From positions 1-64,000 of the forward strand of contig DISR01000059.1 of NCBI GenBank assembly GCA_002421825.1: a DNA stretch of 64,000 bases. The letters run 5' to 3'. Made by a program: the position numbers and the translations under genes. How positions within the stretch are numbered: position 1 is the stretch's first letter; each line of letters opens with the position of its first letter. Shown here piece after piece: positions 20,505-29,299 of the stretch. This DNA is from Thiobacillus sp. UBA6205. GTDB taxonomy: Bacteria > Pseudomonadota > Gammaproteobacteria > Burkholderiales > Thiobacillaceae. The notes beneath the pieces are model-generated. The model saw nothing but the letters and a program-made list of their open reading frames with translations. It ran no database searches and had not been told where the DNA came from.

Positions 20505-20542
20505 CTGGATTGCCGCGTCGGTTACGCCTCCTCGCAATGACG
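20505..20542. repeat. REP-like repeat between thyA and folA
   Basis: The segment reads, on the minus strand, as GTCATTGCGAGGAG followed by a GCG-rich stretch and GGCAATCC. This is a recurring intergenic repeat type that I know from several bacterial phyla. It is present here once. Confidence 0.55.
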
Positions 20543-20553
20543 GCCTATAAGCC

Positions 20554-21348
20554 TTAAACCGCGACGGGGGCCTTGATGGCCGGATGCGGGTCGTAGCCTT
20601 CCAGCGTGAAGTCCTCGAACTTGAAGGCGAACAGGTCCTTCACCTCGGGGTTGATCTTCATGGTCGGCAGCTTGCGCGGCTCGCGCGCGAGCTGTTCGTT
20701 GACCTGGTCGAAGTGGTTCGAATAGATGTGCGCATCGCCCAGGGTGTGCACGAAGTCGCCGGGCTTCAAGCCCGTCACCTGCGCCACCATCATGGTCAAG
20801 AGCGCGTAGCTCGCGATGTTGAAGGGCACACCCAGGAAGAGGTCGGCGCTGCGCTGGTAGAGCTGGCAGGACAATTTCCCGTCGGCGACGTAGAACTGGA
20901 AGAAGGCGTGGCAGGGCGCCAGCGCCATCTTGTCGAGGTCGGCTACGTTCCAGGCCGAGACGATGATGCGGCGCGAGTCCGGATTGTTTTTGAGGTCGTC
21001 GAGCACGCGCTGGATTTGATCGATGTGGCGGCCGTCGGGGGCGGGCCAGGAACGCCACTGGTAGCCGTAGACCGGGCCGAGGTTGCCGTTTTCGTCGGCC
21101 CATTCGTCCCAGATGGAAACGCCGTTGTCCTTGAGGTACTTGATGTTGGTTTCGCCCTTCAGGAACCACAAGAGTTCGTGAATGATGGAACGCAGGTGGC
21201 ATTTCTTGGTGGTGACCAGGGGAAAGCCGTCTTCCAGGTTGAACCGCATCTGGTAGCCGAATACGGAGACGGTGCCGGTGCCGGTGCGGTCGGATTTCCT
21301 GACGCCGGCATCGCGCACATGGCTGAGGAGGTCGAGATAGTTTTTCAT
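20554..21348 (-). CDS. thyA: Thymidylate synthase
   Basis: ThyA methylates dUMP to dTMP with methylene-tetrahydrofolate. The 264-residue protein carries the catalytic Cys in the [12 protein letters not shown] segment and the conserved [24 protein letters not shown]. The C-terminal [12 protein letters not shown] is the family end. Its ATG overlaps the stop of the upstream lipoprotein gene (ATGA), indicating coupling in the aat-ate-lipoprotein-thyA series. Confidence 0.97.
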   Translation of the reverse strand: MKNYLDLLSHVRDAGVRKSDRTGTGTVSVFGYQMRFNLEDGFPLVTTKKCHLRSIIHELLWFLKGETNIKYLKDNGVSIWDEWADENGNLGPVYGYQWRSWPAPDGRHIDQIQRVLDDLKNNPDSRRIIVSAWNVADLDKMALAPCHAFFQFYVADGKLSCQLYQRSADLFLGVPFNIASYALLTMMVAQVTGLKPGDFVHTLGDAHIYSNHFDQVNEQLAREPRKLPTMKINPEVKDLFAFKFEDFTLEGYDPHPAIKAPVAV

Positions 21349-22202
21349 TGTTCGGGGGCTGAAGGAGCTGCAGCTTTTGCGCCTCTATTATCGCCGGTTT
21401 GGGGCAAAGATTGCAGCGCACCGGCCAGGATGCGTTCCGGCCCGGCGCCATAGATGTCCCAGAAGGCGATCTCGAAATCCTGGTTGTCCTGCAGCGCCAG
21501 CACAAGTTTGCGGAAGTCATCCGGGCCACGGTTCTTGAGATGCCCCACCACCAGCATGGCCTGGCGGTAGAAAATGTGCACGTCGAGATCGAAAGCGCCT
21601 GCCCGGTGCCTTCTGTCAGGCAGGTCGCGGGCCGAGAAATTGATGCGCTTGCCGGCCCGTGCCGCCTCGATGACTTGCGCATCGGTGGCAAACTCCGCCC
21701 CGCCTCCCTCCGCGGTAAGGGATGCCCAGCCCTCGTGGAACCAGACCGGGATGTTGTAATGGTAATGGCCGACGCGCTGCCCAAGATGCAGGTGCGCCAG
21801 TTCGTGCACCAGCAGATTCTGCAGCCGCCACTTTTCACTGCCATCCAGGTTGGGTGAAAGAATCAGCCGGTTGTCCGGGATCACGGCCGCAGAAAGCCTG
21901 GGCGTGAACACGTGGCGGCTGAAGCAGGCTTCGTTGCCGCAGGCATGAATCCGGGGCATGCTGGCAAAAGGCAGATAATGTGCCGCTTCCACCTTGGCGA
22001 TGGCGGCATCGAGCTGCCGCGACACCTTGCGCCCGAAGTCCTCGGCCCCCGGTTCCACCCATACGCGGTCATCTTCCGGCAGCGGCACAAATCCCTGCAT
22101 CGGCTGGCGCGCGCCCGGATTGCCGACCATCGCGGAACAGCCGGTGAGCAGCAGCGGCGCAAAAAGCAATATCGGCAGGCGCCGAAGCAGCCCTTGCCTC
22201 AT
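21345..22202 (-). CDS. Lipoprotein with HExxH zinc-metallopeptidase motif
   Basis: The protein starts with a signal peptide ending LLLTGC (Cys22 lipidated), followed by a soluble domain. That domain holds HELAH at residues 133-137 and FHEGWA at 155-160. The two His and Glu157 fit a gluzincin-type zinc site. This suggests a membrane-anchored, probably periplasmic, protease of unknown substrate. I chose the ATG at 22202, which overlaps the ate stop as ATGA; an ATG at 22217 would add five residues. It also overlaps thyA by 4 nt, so it is tied to an operon of otherwise cytoplasmic enzymes. Confidence 0.8.
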   Translation of the reverse strand: MRQGLLRRLPILLFAPLLLTGCSAMVGNPGARQPMQGFVPLPEDDRVWVEPGAEDFGRKVSRQLDAAIAKVEAAHYLPFASMPRIHACGNEACFSRHVFTPRLSAAVIPDNRLILSPNLDGSEKWRLQNLLVHELAHLHLGQRVGHYHYNIPVWFHEGWASLTAEGGGAEFATDAQVIEAARAGKRINFSARDLPDRRHRAGAFDLDVHIFYRQAMLVVGHLKNRGPDDFRKLVLALQDNQDFEIAFWDIYGAGPERILAGALQSLPQTGDNRGAKAAAPSAPEQ

Positions 22203-22918
22203 GCGATCTCGGTCCATCTTCCTTCGATCAGGCCCTGCAGCGGTTTATAGCCGGACTTGTAGGCCATTTTGCGCGATTCCTTGATCCAGTAGCCGAGGTA
22301 GACATAGGACAGCCCCAGGCTGCGCGCGAGTTCGATCTGCCAGAGCACGGCATAGGTACCTAATCCGTGCTTTTCCATCCCAGGGTCGAAAAAGGTGTAA
22401 ACCGCGGACAGGCCGTCTTCGACACGGTCGACAACCGCGACCATCACCAGCTTCTCACCGTCACGAAACTCCACCAGCGAGGTGTCGACCAGGCTGGAAA
22501 GGAGGAACTGCGTGTACTGCTCGCTATCGTCGTGGTCCATGCCTCCGTTAGTATGGCGTGCGTGCTGGTAGCGCCGGTACATCCGATAGTGCTCGTCGCG
22601 AAACTCCATCGGCAGGATCACGGCCGTCAGCGACTGGTTGTCGCGGAAATTGCGCTTTTGCGAACGATTGGGCCGAAACTTCCCGACCTCGACCCTGACC
22701 GGGACACATTGCCTGCAACCATGGCAATGCGGACGATAGGTGTAATGCCCGCTGCGGCGGAAGCCTTCCTGGATCAGGCGGCCATATGCCGCCTGCCCGA
22801 TGAGGTGGGCGGGGGCAGCCACCTGCGAGCGCGCCTCGCGTCCCTCCAGATAACTGCAAGGATAGGGCGCGGTCAGATAGAACTGGATGCGCAGGAAAGG
22901 CGGTTCTGTGGGAAACAT
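22199..22918 (-). CDS. bpt: Aspartate/glutamate leucyltransferase (Bpt/Ate)
   Basis: Bpt transfers Leu from Leu-tRNA to N-terminal Asp or Glu, making a primary N-degron for ClpS/ClpAP. The 239-residue protein has the N-terminal Cys motif PYPCSYL, CHGCRQCVPVRV and the C-terminal acyltransferase region YVYLGYWIKESRKMAYKSGYKP. It follows aat by 3 nt, so both N-degron transferases are co-transcribed. Confidence 0.95.
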   Translation of the reverse strand: MFPTEPPFLRIQFYLTAPYPCSYLEGREARSQVAAPAHLIGQAAYGRLIQEGFRRSGHYTYRPHCHGCRQCVPVRVEVGKFRPNRSQKRNFRDNQSLTAVILPMEFRDEHYRMYRRYQHARHTNGGMDHDDSEQYTQFLLSSLVDTSLVEFRDGEKLVMVAVVDRVEDGLSAVYTFFDPGMEKHGLGTYAVLWQIELARSLGLSYVYLGYWIKESRKMAYKSGYKPLQGLIEGRWTEIA

Positions 22919-22921
22919 GAG

Positions 22922-23620
22922 TCAGCTCGACACCTTCGGTTCGAAACGCCAGGGAACCGGGACACTTGCCAATTCTAACAAGCGTTTCATCTCGCGGATG
23001 AAGTCTTGGCGCGGAATCGGCCTCGCCCCCATCGAGGCGAGGTGCGCGGTTTCCATCTGGCAGTCGATGAGACCAAAACCCCAGGCATCGAGCTGCCGGC
23101 AAAGATGCACCAGCGCCAGCTTGGAGGCGTCGGTACGGCGCGAGAACATCGACTCGCCGTAGAACATGCGGCCGATGGCCATGCCATAGAGGCCACCGGC
23201 GAGCTCGCCGTCCATCCAGGTTTCAACCGAATGCGCATAACCCAGTTCGTGCAGGCGCGTGTAGGCGTCCAGCATCGGCCGGCTGATCCAGGTGCCGGAC
23301 TGGCCTTCGCGCGGCGCGGCGCAGGCCAGCATGACCTCGCGGAAACAGCTGTCGACGCGGATTTCGTAGCCGCCGCGCTTCATGCGCTGCCCGAGCGAGC
23401 GCGCAACCTTCACCTCGCCCGGCGCCAGCACCATGCGCGGGTCGGGACTCCACCACAGCACCGGTTCTCCGGGGTTGAACCAGGGAAAAATGCCGTGGCG
23501 ATAGGCATCGAGGACACGCTCGGGCGAGAGATCGAGTCCGGCGCACAGCAAGCCGTCGGGCTCGGCCAGCGCCGTCTCGACGGGCGGAAAGGGTTCGTCC
23601 TGCTTGAGCCAACGCAACAT
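22922..23620 (-). CDS. aat: Leucyl/phenylalanyl-tRNA--protein transferase
   Basis: Aat adds Leu or Phe to proteins with N-terminal Lys or Arg, marking them for ClpAP. The 232-residue protein shows GIFPWFNPGEPVLWWSPDPR, the GTWI segment and the YGMAIGRMFYGESMFSR motif. It is the first gene of the N-degron operon and is upstream of bpt with almost no gap. Confidence 0.96.
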   Translation of the reverse strand: MLRWLKQDEPFPPVETALAEPDGLLCAGLDLSPERVLDAYRHGIFPWFNPGEPVLWWSPDPRMVLAPGEVKVARSLGQRMKRGGYEIRVDSCFREVMLACAAPREGQSGTWISRPMLDAYTRLHELGYAHSVETWMDGELAGGLYGMAIGRMFYGESMFSRRTDASKLALVHLCRQLDAWGFGLIDCQMETAHLASMGARPIPRQDFIREMKRLLELASVPVPWRFEPKVSS

Positions 23621-23657
23621 GCAAACGATTGTATCCGGCCAGTGCTGCTAACATTGA

Positions 23658-23976
23658 GGACCCTCTGAAAAAATCCCTCATGGCCGCGGCGCGGCTTCCC
23701 GGGATGGGATGCGCGAAGCGGCGCGCAGCGAATGGCACCCCCCTTCGCAAGCGGCACGAAAACGAGCCTGCGCAGGCAGCGCTTTCGGGCGAGTTTCGGC
23801 GGAGCCACAAAGCAGACCGTCCGGAAAGCCACACCCCGAAGGGTTTGCACGAAAAATGCTCGGCCGCCAGGCGCGCGACGAAGGTCGTATTGGACATACG
23901 AAGCCGAAGAGCGCAACGCCGCAAATGGGCATTTTTCGTGCAAACGCGGCTCATGGAGGACTTCTTCAGAGGTTCC
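23658..23976. repeat. Inverted-repeat element (copy B), about 319 bp, between aat and ccoI
   Basis: Its left end (GGACCCTCTGAA) and right end (TTCAGAGGTTCC) form imperfect inverted repeats. On the minus strand, the right end continues as GTCCTCCATGAGCCGCGTT, identical to the left terminus of copy A (from 2440). The core at 23871-23919 matches 2591-2638 of copy A in reverse orientation, with a few substitutions. The middle of the element differs. No convincing gene is present. Confidence 0.72.
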
Positions 23977-24001
23977 TTAACTTTCTCATCCTGTTTGCGC
24001 A

Positions 24002-26491
24002 ATGGCTGATCCGACTTCCTCCCCAACCGGCCCCGACTCGCAGAGCTGCTTCCACTGCGGGCTGCCGGTGCCCGAGGGCGCGGACTATCCGATCACCTAC
24101 CGCCAGCATATCGAGCCGGCCTGCTGCCGCGGCTGCCAGGCGGTGGCGCAGACCATCATCGACTCTGGCCAGGCAGCCTATTATGAGCATCGCACCGCAC
24201 TGCCGCCCACGCCGCAGGATGCTTTGGCCGAACTGGGAAGGCTGGGGTTGTACGACCTGCCCGAAATCCAGCAGAGTTTCGTCCGTGCCGAGCCCGGGAA
24301 CGTGTGCGAAGCCGCGCTGATCCTGGAAAACATCGTCTGCGCCGCCTGCGTGTGGCTGAACGAGCGCCACCTCTTGCGGCTGCCCGGCGTGATCTCGGCG
24401 GACATCAACTACGCCACGCGCCGCGCGCGCGTGCGCTGGGATTCGACGCGGCTCAACCTCTCCGACATCCTGCGCGCCATCCAGGAAATCGGCTACGTCG
24501 CCCACCCTTTCGACGCCAGCAAGCAGGACGAGATCTTCCGCAAGGAGCGCAACACCGCGATCAAGCGCCTGGCCATCGCGGGCTTGGGCATGATGCAGGT
24601 GATGATGTACGCCATCCCCACCTACACCGCCGACCCGTCCGAGATGACGCCGGACATCGTGGCGCTGATGCGCTGGGCCAGCCTCATCCTCACCATCCCG
24701 GTGATCTTCTATTCCTCGTGGCCCTTCTTCCAGGGCGCGTGGAAGGATTTCTCGCGCAGGACGCCGGGCATGGACGTGCCGGTGGCGATCGGCATCGGTT
24801 CCGCTTTCGCCGCCAGCGTGTGGGCCACGGTCATGCAGCAGGGCGAGGTGTACTACGATTCGGTCAACATGTTCATCTTCCTGCTGCTGGGCGGGCGCTT
24901 CCTCGAACTCAACGCCCGCCGCCGCAGCGCGCAGGCGGCGGAAGAACTGGTCAAGCTGATCCCCGCAGTGGCGACGCGACTGCCGGGCTGGCCCTCGCGC
25001 AATGAAGAAACCGTGCCGGCCGCGCAACTGGCGCCTGGCGACCATGTGCTGATCAAGCCGGGCGAGACCGTTCCCGCAGACGGCGTGCTGGTGGAAGGCA
25101 ACAGCAGCGTGGTCGAGGCCATGTTGACCGGCGAGCCCGAGCCGCGCGGCAAGCAGCCGGGGACGCAGCTCATCGGCGGCACGCTCAACCAGCAGAACCC
25201 GATCGTGATGCGCGTGGAGAAAACCGGCGAGGAAACCCGTCTCTCGGCCATCGTGCGCCTGCTCGACCGCGCGCAGAGCGAGAAGCCGCGCATCGGGCGC
25301 ATGGCCGACCGCGCCGCCTCCTGGTTCGTGGGCCTCTTGCTGCTGTTCACCGTGATCATCGCCGCGGTCTGGTACGCGATCGACCCGGACAAGGTGCTGT
25401 GGATCACGGTTTCCATCCTGGTCATCACCTGCCCCTGCGCGCTGGGCCTGGCCACGCCCGCTGCCCTCACCACCGCCACCGGACGGCTGACCAAACTGGG
25501 CCTGCTCACCACGCGCGGCCATGCACTGGAAACCCTGGCGCAGGTGACCGACATCGTGTTCGACAAGACCGGTACGCTGACCCTGGGCAAGCTGAGCCTG
25601 CTCGGCGTGGAACCGGCGGGCAGCCACAGCAGGGAAGAAGTCCTGCAGTTGGCGGCTGCGCTGGAAGCTGCTTCCGAACATCCCATCGCACTGGCGATCC
25701 GGCAAGCAACTGGCGGCGCCGTGCAAAGCGCCGAAGCGCCGCTGAACCATCCGGGCGAAGGCGTGGAAGGCAGCATAAGCGGCCATCGCTATCGCCTGGG
25801 CAAGCCCGCCTTCGCCGGCGCCGTGCTGCCGGAAACTTCACTCCACCCCACGGCCACCCGCCTCGCGCTGGCCGGCCCCGATGGCCTGGCGGGCTGGCTG
25901 TATCTCGGCGACGAAGTGCGCACCGATGCCGCTCACGCCATCGCCACGTTGAAATCGCTCGGCGTGCGCGTGCACCTGCTGTCCGGCGACAACCAGGCGG
26001 CCGTCAATATGGTCGCGGGAACCTTTGGCATCGATCACGCCCGCGCCGAGGCCCTGCCCGACGACAAGCTGGCCTATGTCAAATCGCTGCAGGCCGAAGG
26101 CCGCATCGTCGCCATGGTCGGAGACGGCATCAACGACGCGCCTGTGCTGGCGCAGGCCCAGGTCTCCATCGCCATGGGCGAAGGCACCGACGTGGCCCAG
26201 GCCGCGGCCGACATGGTGATGCTGGGCGGGCGCCTGGCCGCGCTGGCCGACGGCGTCGGCATCGCGCGCAAGACCCGCCGCATCATTTACGAAAACCTGG
26301 CCTGGGCGCTCGGCTACAACCTCATCGCCATCCCGCTCGCCGCGCTGGGCCACGTCACGCCCTGGATCGCCGGCATCGGCATGTCGGCCAGCTCGCTGCT
26401 GGTGGTGCTGAACGCCCTGCGCCTGGCCGATTTCGAGAGCCCCCCGACAACGGCCACCCCACCCCTCGCCCCCCGTCCCTCGCCCAATTAA
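24002..26491 (+). CDS. ccoI: Copper-transporting P1B-type ATPase, CcoI/FixI class
   Basis: CcoI exports copper needed to assemble cbb3 cytochrome oxidase. The 829-residue protein has an N-terminal Cys-rich metal domain (CFHCGLPVP ... CCRGCQAV) typical of the CcoI class, then a heavy-metal domain with CAAC near residue 113. The ATPase core follows: LTGEP near 376, the CPC transport motif near 477, DKTGT near 520 and GDGINDAP near 707. No ccoNOPG genes are in the window. A degraded ccoS follows directly. Confidence 0.93.
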   Translation: MADPTSSPTGPDSQSCFHCGLPVPEGADYPITYRQHIEPACCRGCQAVAQTIIDSGQAAYYEHRTALPPTPQDALAELGRLGLYDLPEIQQSFVRAEPGNVCEAALILENIVCAACVWLNERHLLRLPGVISADINYATRRARVRWDSTRLNLSDILRAIQEIGYVAHPFDASKQDEIFRKERNTAIKRLAIAGLGMMQVMMYAIPTYTADPSEMTPDIVALMRWASLILTIPVIFYSSWPFFQGAWKDFSRRTPGMDVPVAIGIGSAFAASVWATVMQQGEVYYDSVNMFIFLLLGGRFLELNARRRSAQAAEELVKLIPAVATRLPGWPSRNEETVPAAQLAPGDHVLIKPGETVPADGVLVEGNSSVVEAMLTGEPEPRGKQPGTQLIGGTLNQQNPIVMRVEKTGEETRLSAIVRLLDRAQSEKPRIGRMADRAASWFVGLLLLFTVIIAAVWYAIDPDKVLWITVSILVITCPCALGLATPAALTTATGRLTKLGLLTTRGHALETLAQVTDIVFDKTGTLTLGKLSLLGVEPAGSHSREEVLQLAAALEAASEHPIALAIRQATGGAVQSAEAPLNHPGEGVEGSISGHRYRLGKPAFAGAVLPETSLHPTATRLALAGPDGLAGWLYLGDEVRTDAAHAIATLKSLGVRVHLLSGDNQAAVNMVAGTFGIDHARAEALPDDKLAYVKSLQAEGRIVAMVGDGINDAPVLAQAQVSIAMGEGTDVAQAAADMVMLGGRLAALADGVGIARKTRRIIYENLAWALGYNLIAIPLAALGHVTPWIAGIGMSASSLLVVLNALRLADFESPPTTATPPLAPRPSPN

Positions 26492-26639
26492 CGGACATCC
26501 CCCTTCTGCTCGCTCCCTGGGCCTGGTGCTGGCCGGGCCCATTGCCTGGTTTCTCATCCGCTCGGCCAAATACGCAAGCACGAAGACATGGAGGGGCCCC
26601 GCTCACGATGCGAAAACAAGGCAATCCTGCCCGCTGAAA
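26491..26639 (+). pseudogene. ccoS: Remnant of ccoS (cbb3 oxidase maturation protein)
   Basis: The spot where ccoS normally follows ccoI holds its pieces in different frames. ACG-GAC-ATC starts a TDIPLLLA stretch, as if the ATG had become ACG. Shifted by two frames comes SLGLVLAGPIAWFLIRSAKYA-like membrane sequence. A third frame gives EDMEGP and the second frame gives GPAHDA, together recalling the CcoS signature DLEGPAHR. No single frame with a normal start spans the gene. Sequencing error is an alternative to real decay. Confidence 0.6.
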
Positions 26640-26700
26640 GACTTTAACCGCCCTGCCCATCCAGGCTGTACGCCGTCGCTGAAATAAGAAATCAGCGTTC

Positions 26701-26734
26701 AACATGAGGGCCGCATCTGCGGGTCCTCATGTTT
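26701..26734 (+). terminator. Hairpin downstream of ccoI/ccoS remnant
   Basis: A 9-bp outer stem (AACATGAGG/CCTCATGTT) encloses a smaller GC hairpin and is followed by TTAT. It is a plausible terminator for the ccoI transcript, just ahead of the CLC gene. Confidence 0.45.
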
Positions 26735-26789
26735 ATCGGCCAGGCGCAGCCAGGAAGCGCGGCTGGCCAGGCCTTGCCCGAGGGATATA

Positions 26790-28157
26790 ATGCCTGGAAC
26801 GCGCACCCCATCCGAACAAAAACAGCGACAGCCGCAACAACCCAGCCGCATGATCGATCGCACCTACCTGAAGAAACTTCTATCGCCACAAGAGTGGCTG
26901 TTGCGGTTCGTCTTCTGGGGCGGCGCCATCGCGGTCGGCGTGATCGCGGTCCTGTTCGCGCTCGCAGCCCAACTGGGCTACAAATTCTTCCACTGGCTGC
27001 TTTCCGTTTCCCCCTGGCTGCCTTTCATCGTGATGCCGGCCGGCCTGATGCTGTGCGTCTGGCTTTCCAAAAAATTCTTCGAAGGCACGCAGGGCAGCGG
27101 CATTCCCCAGACCATCGCCGCATTGCAGATCGAGGATGAACAACAGCTGAGCAAACTGCTGTCGTTGCGCATTGCCATCGGCAAGACCCTGATCACCTTT
27201 CTCGCCTTGTGCAGCGGGGCTTCGGTAGGGCGCGAGGGGCCGACAGTCCAGATCGGCGCATCGATCATGTATTCGCTGCGCCGTTTCACGCATTTTTCGC
27301 AGCAAAACCAGTTGCGCGGACTGATCATCGCGGGCGGCGCCGCCGGTGTCGCCGCCGCCTTCAACACACCGCTGGCGGGCATCGCCTTCGCCATCGAGGA
27401 GCTTTCGCGATCCTTCGAGCAGCGCACCAATGGCCTGGCGCTCACCGGCATCATCTTCGCAGGCCTGGCTTCCAACGCCATCCTCGGCGACTACACTTAT
27501 TTCGGCACCGTCTCGACATCGCTCGGCTCGGCCTCCGCCTGGATTGCGGTGCTCGCCTGCGGCCTCGTGGGCGGCCTCGCCGGCGGCCTGTTCTCGCGCG
27601 TTTTGATCAGCGCAGGCGGAGGCTGGGGCGGCATCGCCGGGCGCTTCATGCGCTCGCGCCCGATTGCATTTGCGGCAGCCTGCGGACTGGCGCTCGCCGT
27701 CATCGGCATCCTGTCCGGACATCACACCTATGGAACCGGCTATGACGAAGTGCGCGACATCCTCGCAAACGGCGGCAGCGGCTACGAGAGCTATGGCTTG
27801 CTGAAGCTGCTGGCCACCGTGGTTTCCTACCTGAGCGGCACGCCGGGCGGGATATTTGCCCCCTCCCTGGCCGTTGGCGCCGGCTTTGGCGCCAACCTGT
27901 CGCACTTGATCACTTTCGTGCCATCCGGGACCGTAATCGTGCTCGGCATGGTCGCCTATTTCTCGGGCGTTACCCAGGCTCCGCTCACCACGTTCATCAT
28001 CGTCATGGAAATGACCGACAACCACGACCTCGTTCTGCCGCTGATGGCGACCGCACTGATCGCCCATGGGGTATCGCGCATTGTCTGCCAGGAACCCTTG
28101 TACAAGGCGATGGCCGAGCGCTTTCTGCATCACGTGCCAAAACCGCCGCCGGATTGA
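26790..28157 (+). CDS. CLC-family chloride channel/antiporter
   Basis: This polytopic inner-membrane protein has the CLC anion-pathway motifs GSGIPQ, GREGP (with the gating Glu typical of Cl-/H+ exchangers) and GIFAPS. No C-terminal CBS domains are seen. The ATG at 26790 has GAGGG six nt upstream and gives 455 residues with a Gln-rich N-terminal tail. The ATG at 26850 (435 residues, MIDRTYLKK) is a good alternative and may be the true start. TATAAT at 26785-26790 also resembles a -10 box, which would favour the shorter form. Confidence 0.9.
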   Translation: MPGTRTPSEQKQRQPQQPSRMIDRTYLKKLLSPQEWLLRFVFWGGAIAVGVIAVLFALAAQLGYKFFHWLLSVSPWLPFIVMPAGLMLCVWLSKKFFEGTQGSGIPQTIAALQIEDEQQLSKLLSLRIAIGKTLITFLALCSGASVGREGPTVQIGASIMYSLRRFTHFSQQNQLRGLIIAGGAAGVAAAFNTPLAGIAFAIEELSRSFEQRTNGLALTGIIFAGLASNAILGDYTYFGTVSTSLGSASAWIAVLACGLVGGLAGGLFSRVLISAGGGWGGIAGRFMRSRPIAFAAACGLALAVIGILSGHHTYGTGYDEVRDILANGGSGYESYGLLKLLATVVSYLSGTPGGIFAPSLAVGAGFGANLSHLITFVPSGTVIVLGMVAYFSGVTQAPLTTFIIVMEMTDNHDLVLPLMATALIAHGVSRIVCQEPLYKAMAERFLHHVPKPPPD

Positions 28158-28182
28158 CCGGTTTAGCCTGATGGCTGTAGAC

Positions 28183-28214
28183 GAAAAAAAGCCCGCATCC
28201 GCGGGCTTTTTTCG
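28183..28214. terminator. Bidirectional terminator between CLC and DUF302 genes
   Basis: A-run, 6-bp stem GCCCGC/GCGGGC with ATCC loop, then T-run. It can serve both convergent genes. Confidence 0.9.
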
Positions 28215-28229
28215 CCGGGTGGGAAACAA

Positions 28230-28625
28230 TCAGGCAGTCAGGCTGTCCTTGACCCGCAGCAGGCGCGCACGCGCCTCGAATGCGACGCCGTGTACCGCGG
28301 CGTTGCTCACCAGCCCGACCATGATGCCGGGGTCGAGGAAGGACACGGTGATGCCGCCATCCGTCTCTTCGCGCACCACCACGTTGCAGGGCAGCAGCAT
28401 GCCGACATCGGGCTCGGCGCTGATGGCCTGATGCGCCAGCGGCGGGTTGCAGGCGCCGAGAATACGGTAGGGGCGGCCGGCGACATTGAGCTTGGCCTTC
28501 ATGGTGGCCTGCACGTCAATGTCGGTCAGCACACCGAAGCCTTCGTTCTTGAGGGCTGCGGTGACCTTTTCCACGGCGGCATCGAAGGGGCCGCCGATCC
28601 TGGTTTCGAATCCGTATTCGCTCAT
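28230..28625 (-). CDS. DUF302 family protein
   Basis: The 131-residue protein matches DUF302: an N-terminal [30 protein letters not shown] and a central [30 protein letters not shown] with two conserved Cys. There is no signal peptide. The family is common in sulfur and metal-stress contexts, but its function is not established. Its ATG at 28625 was chosen because a longer in-frame extension lacks family sequence. A terminator lies 16 nt past its stop. Confidence 0.88.
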   Translation of the reverse strand: MSEYGFETRIGGPFDAAVEKVTAALKNEGFGVLTDIDVQATMKAKLNVAGRPYRILGACNPPLAHQAISAEPDVGMLLPCNVVVREETDGGITVSFLDPGIMVGLVSNAAVHGVAFEARARLLRVKDSLTA

Positions 28626-28683
28626 GATATTGCTCCGCTCAAAACTGTTCCAATGGCGCCATTTTACCCGGACCAGGCGCCCC

Positions 28684-29241
28684 TCAAGGCACGACCAGCT
28701 TGATTGGCTTGTAATTGTCGTGATGCAGGCCAAGCTCGTCACCGGAGGTGAATTTCCAGCCGTCATTGTGGCCGAAGGCAAGATCGTCTCCGGGCGCAAC
28801 TTCCACATTGAAGCGCTTGACGGTGGACAGCGTCGGATTGCGCGCCGTCATCACGAGGACAAGATAGTGGGCCGAGGTATTCTCGATCACCGCGACAAGA
28901 CCGATGCCGAGCCAGGATTTCCGGAAACTCACGACGACCGGCAGGTCAGGCTTGTCCAAAGCGGACTGTGCAGGATCCTTGGCGTTGAGCGCCTGGCTCA
29001 TGCGGCGGATTTCGCGCTCGACTTCGGCCGCACGCGCACGGCTTTCGGCCAGATAGGCCTCCATTCGCTGTTTATCCTGTGTTTCCCTGGCAAGCCGGAT
29101 CTTCGCGTCCTGCAGGTTGTAGCTCAGCATGAAGGCGAACAGGATCGCGCCGCCCGCGAGGATCAGCAGCAGTACATTGGCGATGAGCGACAGCAGGAGC
29201 CATTTCTTTGCCACCTGCTTCGGCTTCTGGGCGTCTTCCAT
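28684..29241 (-). CDS. Membrane-anchored protein with coiled coil, unknown function
   Basis: The 185-residue protein has one N-terminal TM helix (about residues 14-38), then a charged coiled-coil stretch (about 45-85: [20 protein letters not shown]). A C-terminal beta-rich domain follows ([24 protein letters not shown] ... PIKLVVP). The topology suggests a short cytoplasmic tail and a periplasmic domain. I do not recognise the family. It lies 59 nt upstream of the DUF302 gene and 58 nt after ppc, all on the minus strand. Confidence 0.7.
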   Translation of the reverse strand: MEDAQKPKQVAKKWLLLSLIANVLLLILAGGAILFAFMLSYNLQDAKIRLARETQDKQRMEAYLAESRARAAEVEREIRRMSQALNAKDPAQSALDKPDLPVVVSFRKSWLGIGLVAVIENTSAHYLVLVMTARNPTLSTVKRFNVEVAPGDDLAFGHNDGWKFTSGDELGLHHDNYKPIKLVVP

Positions 29242-29299
29242 CGAGGTTAGGCCTTTCTAAACCGGAAAGGTTCGAACAGAAAGCGGTTGGATGGAACGA

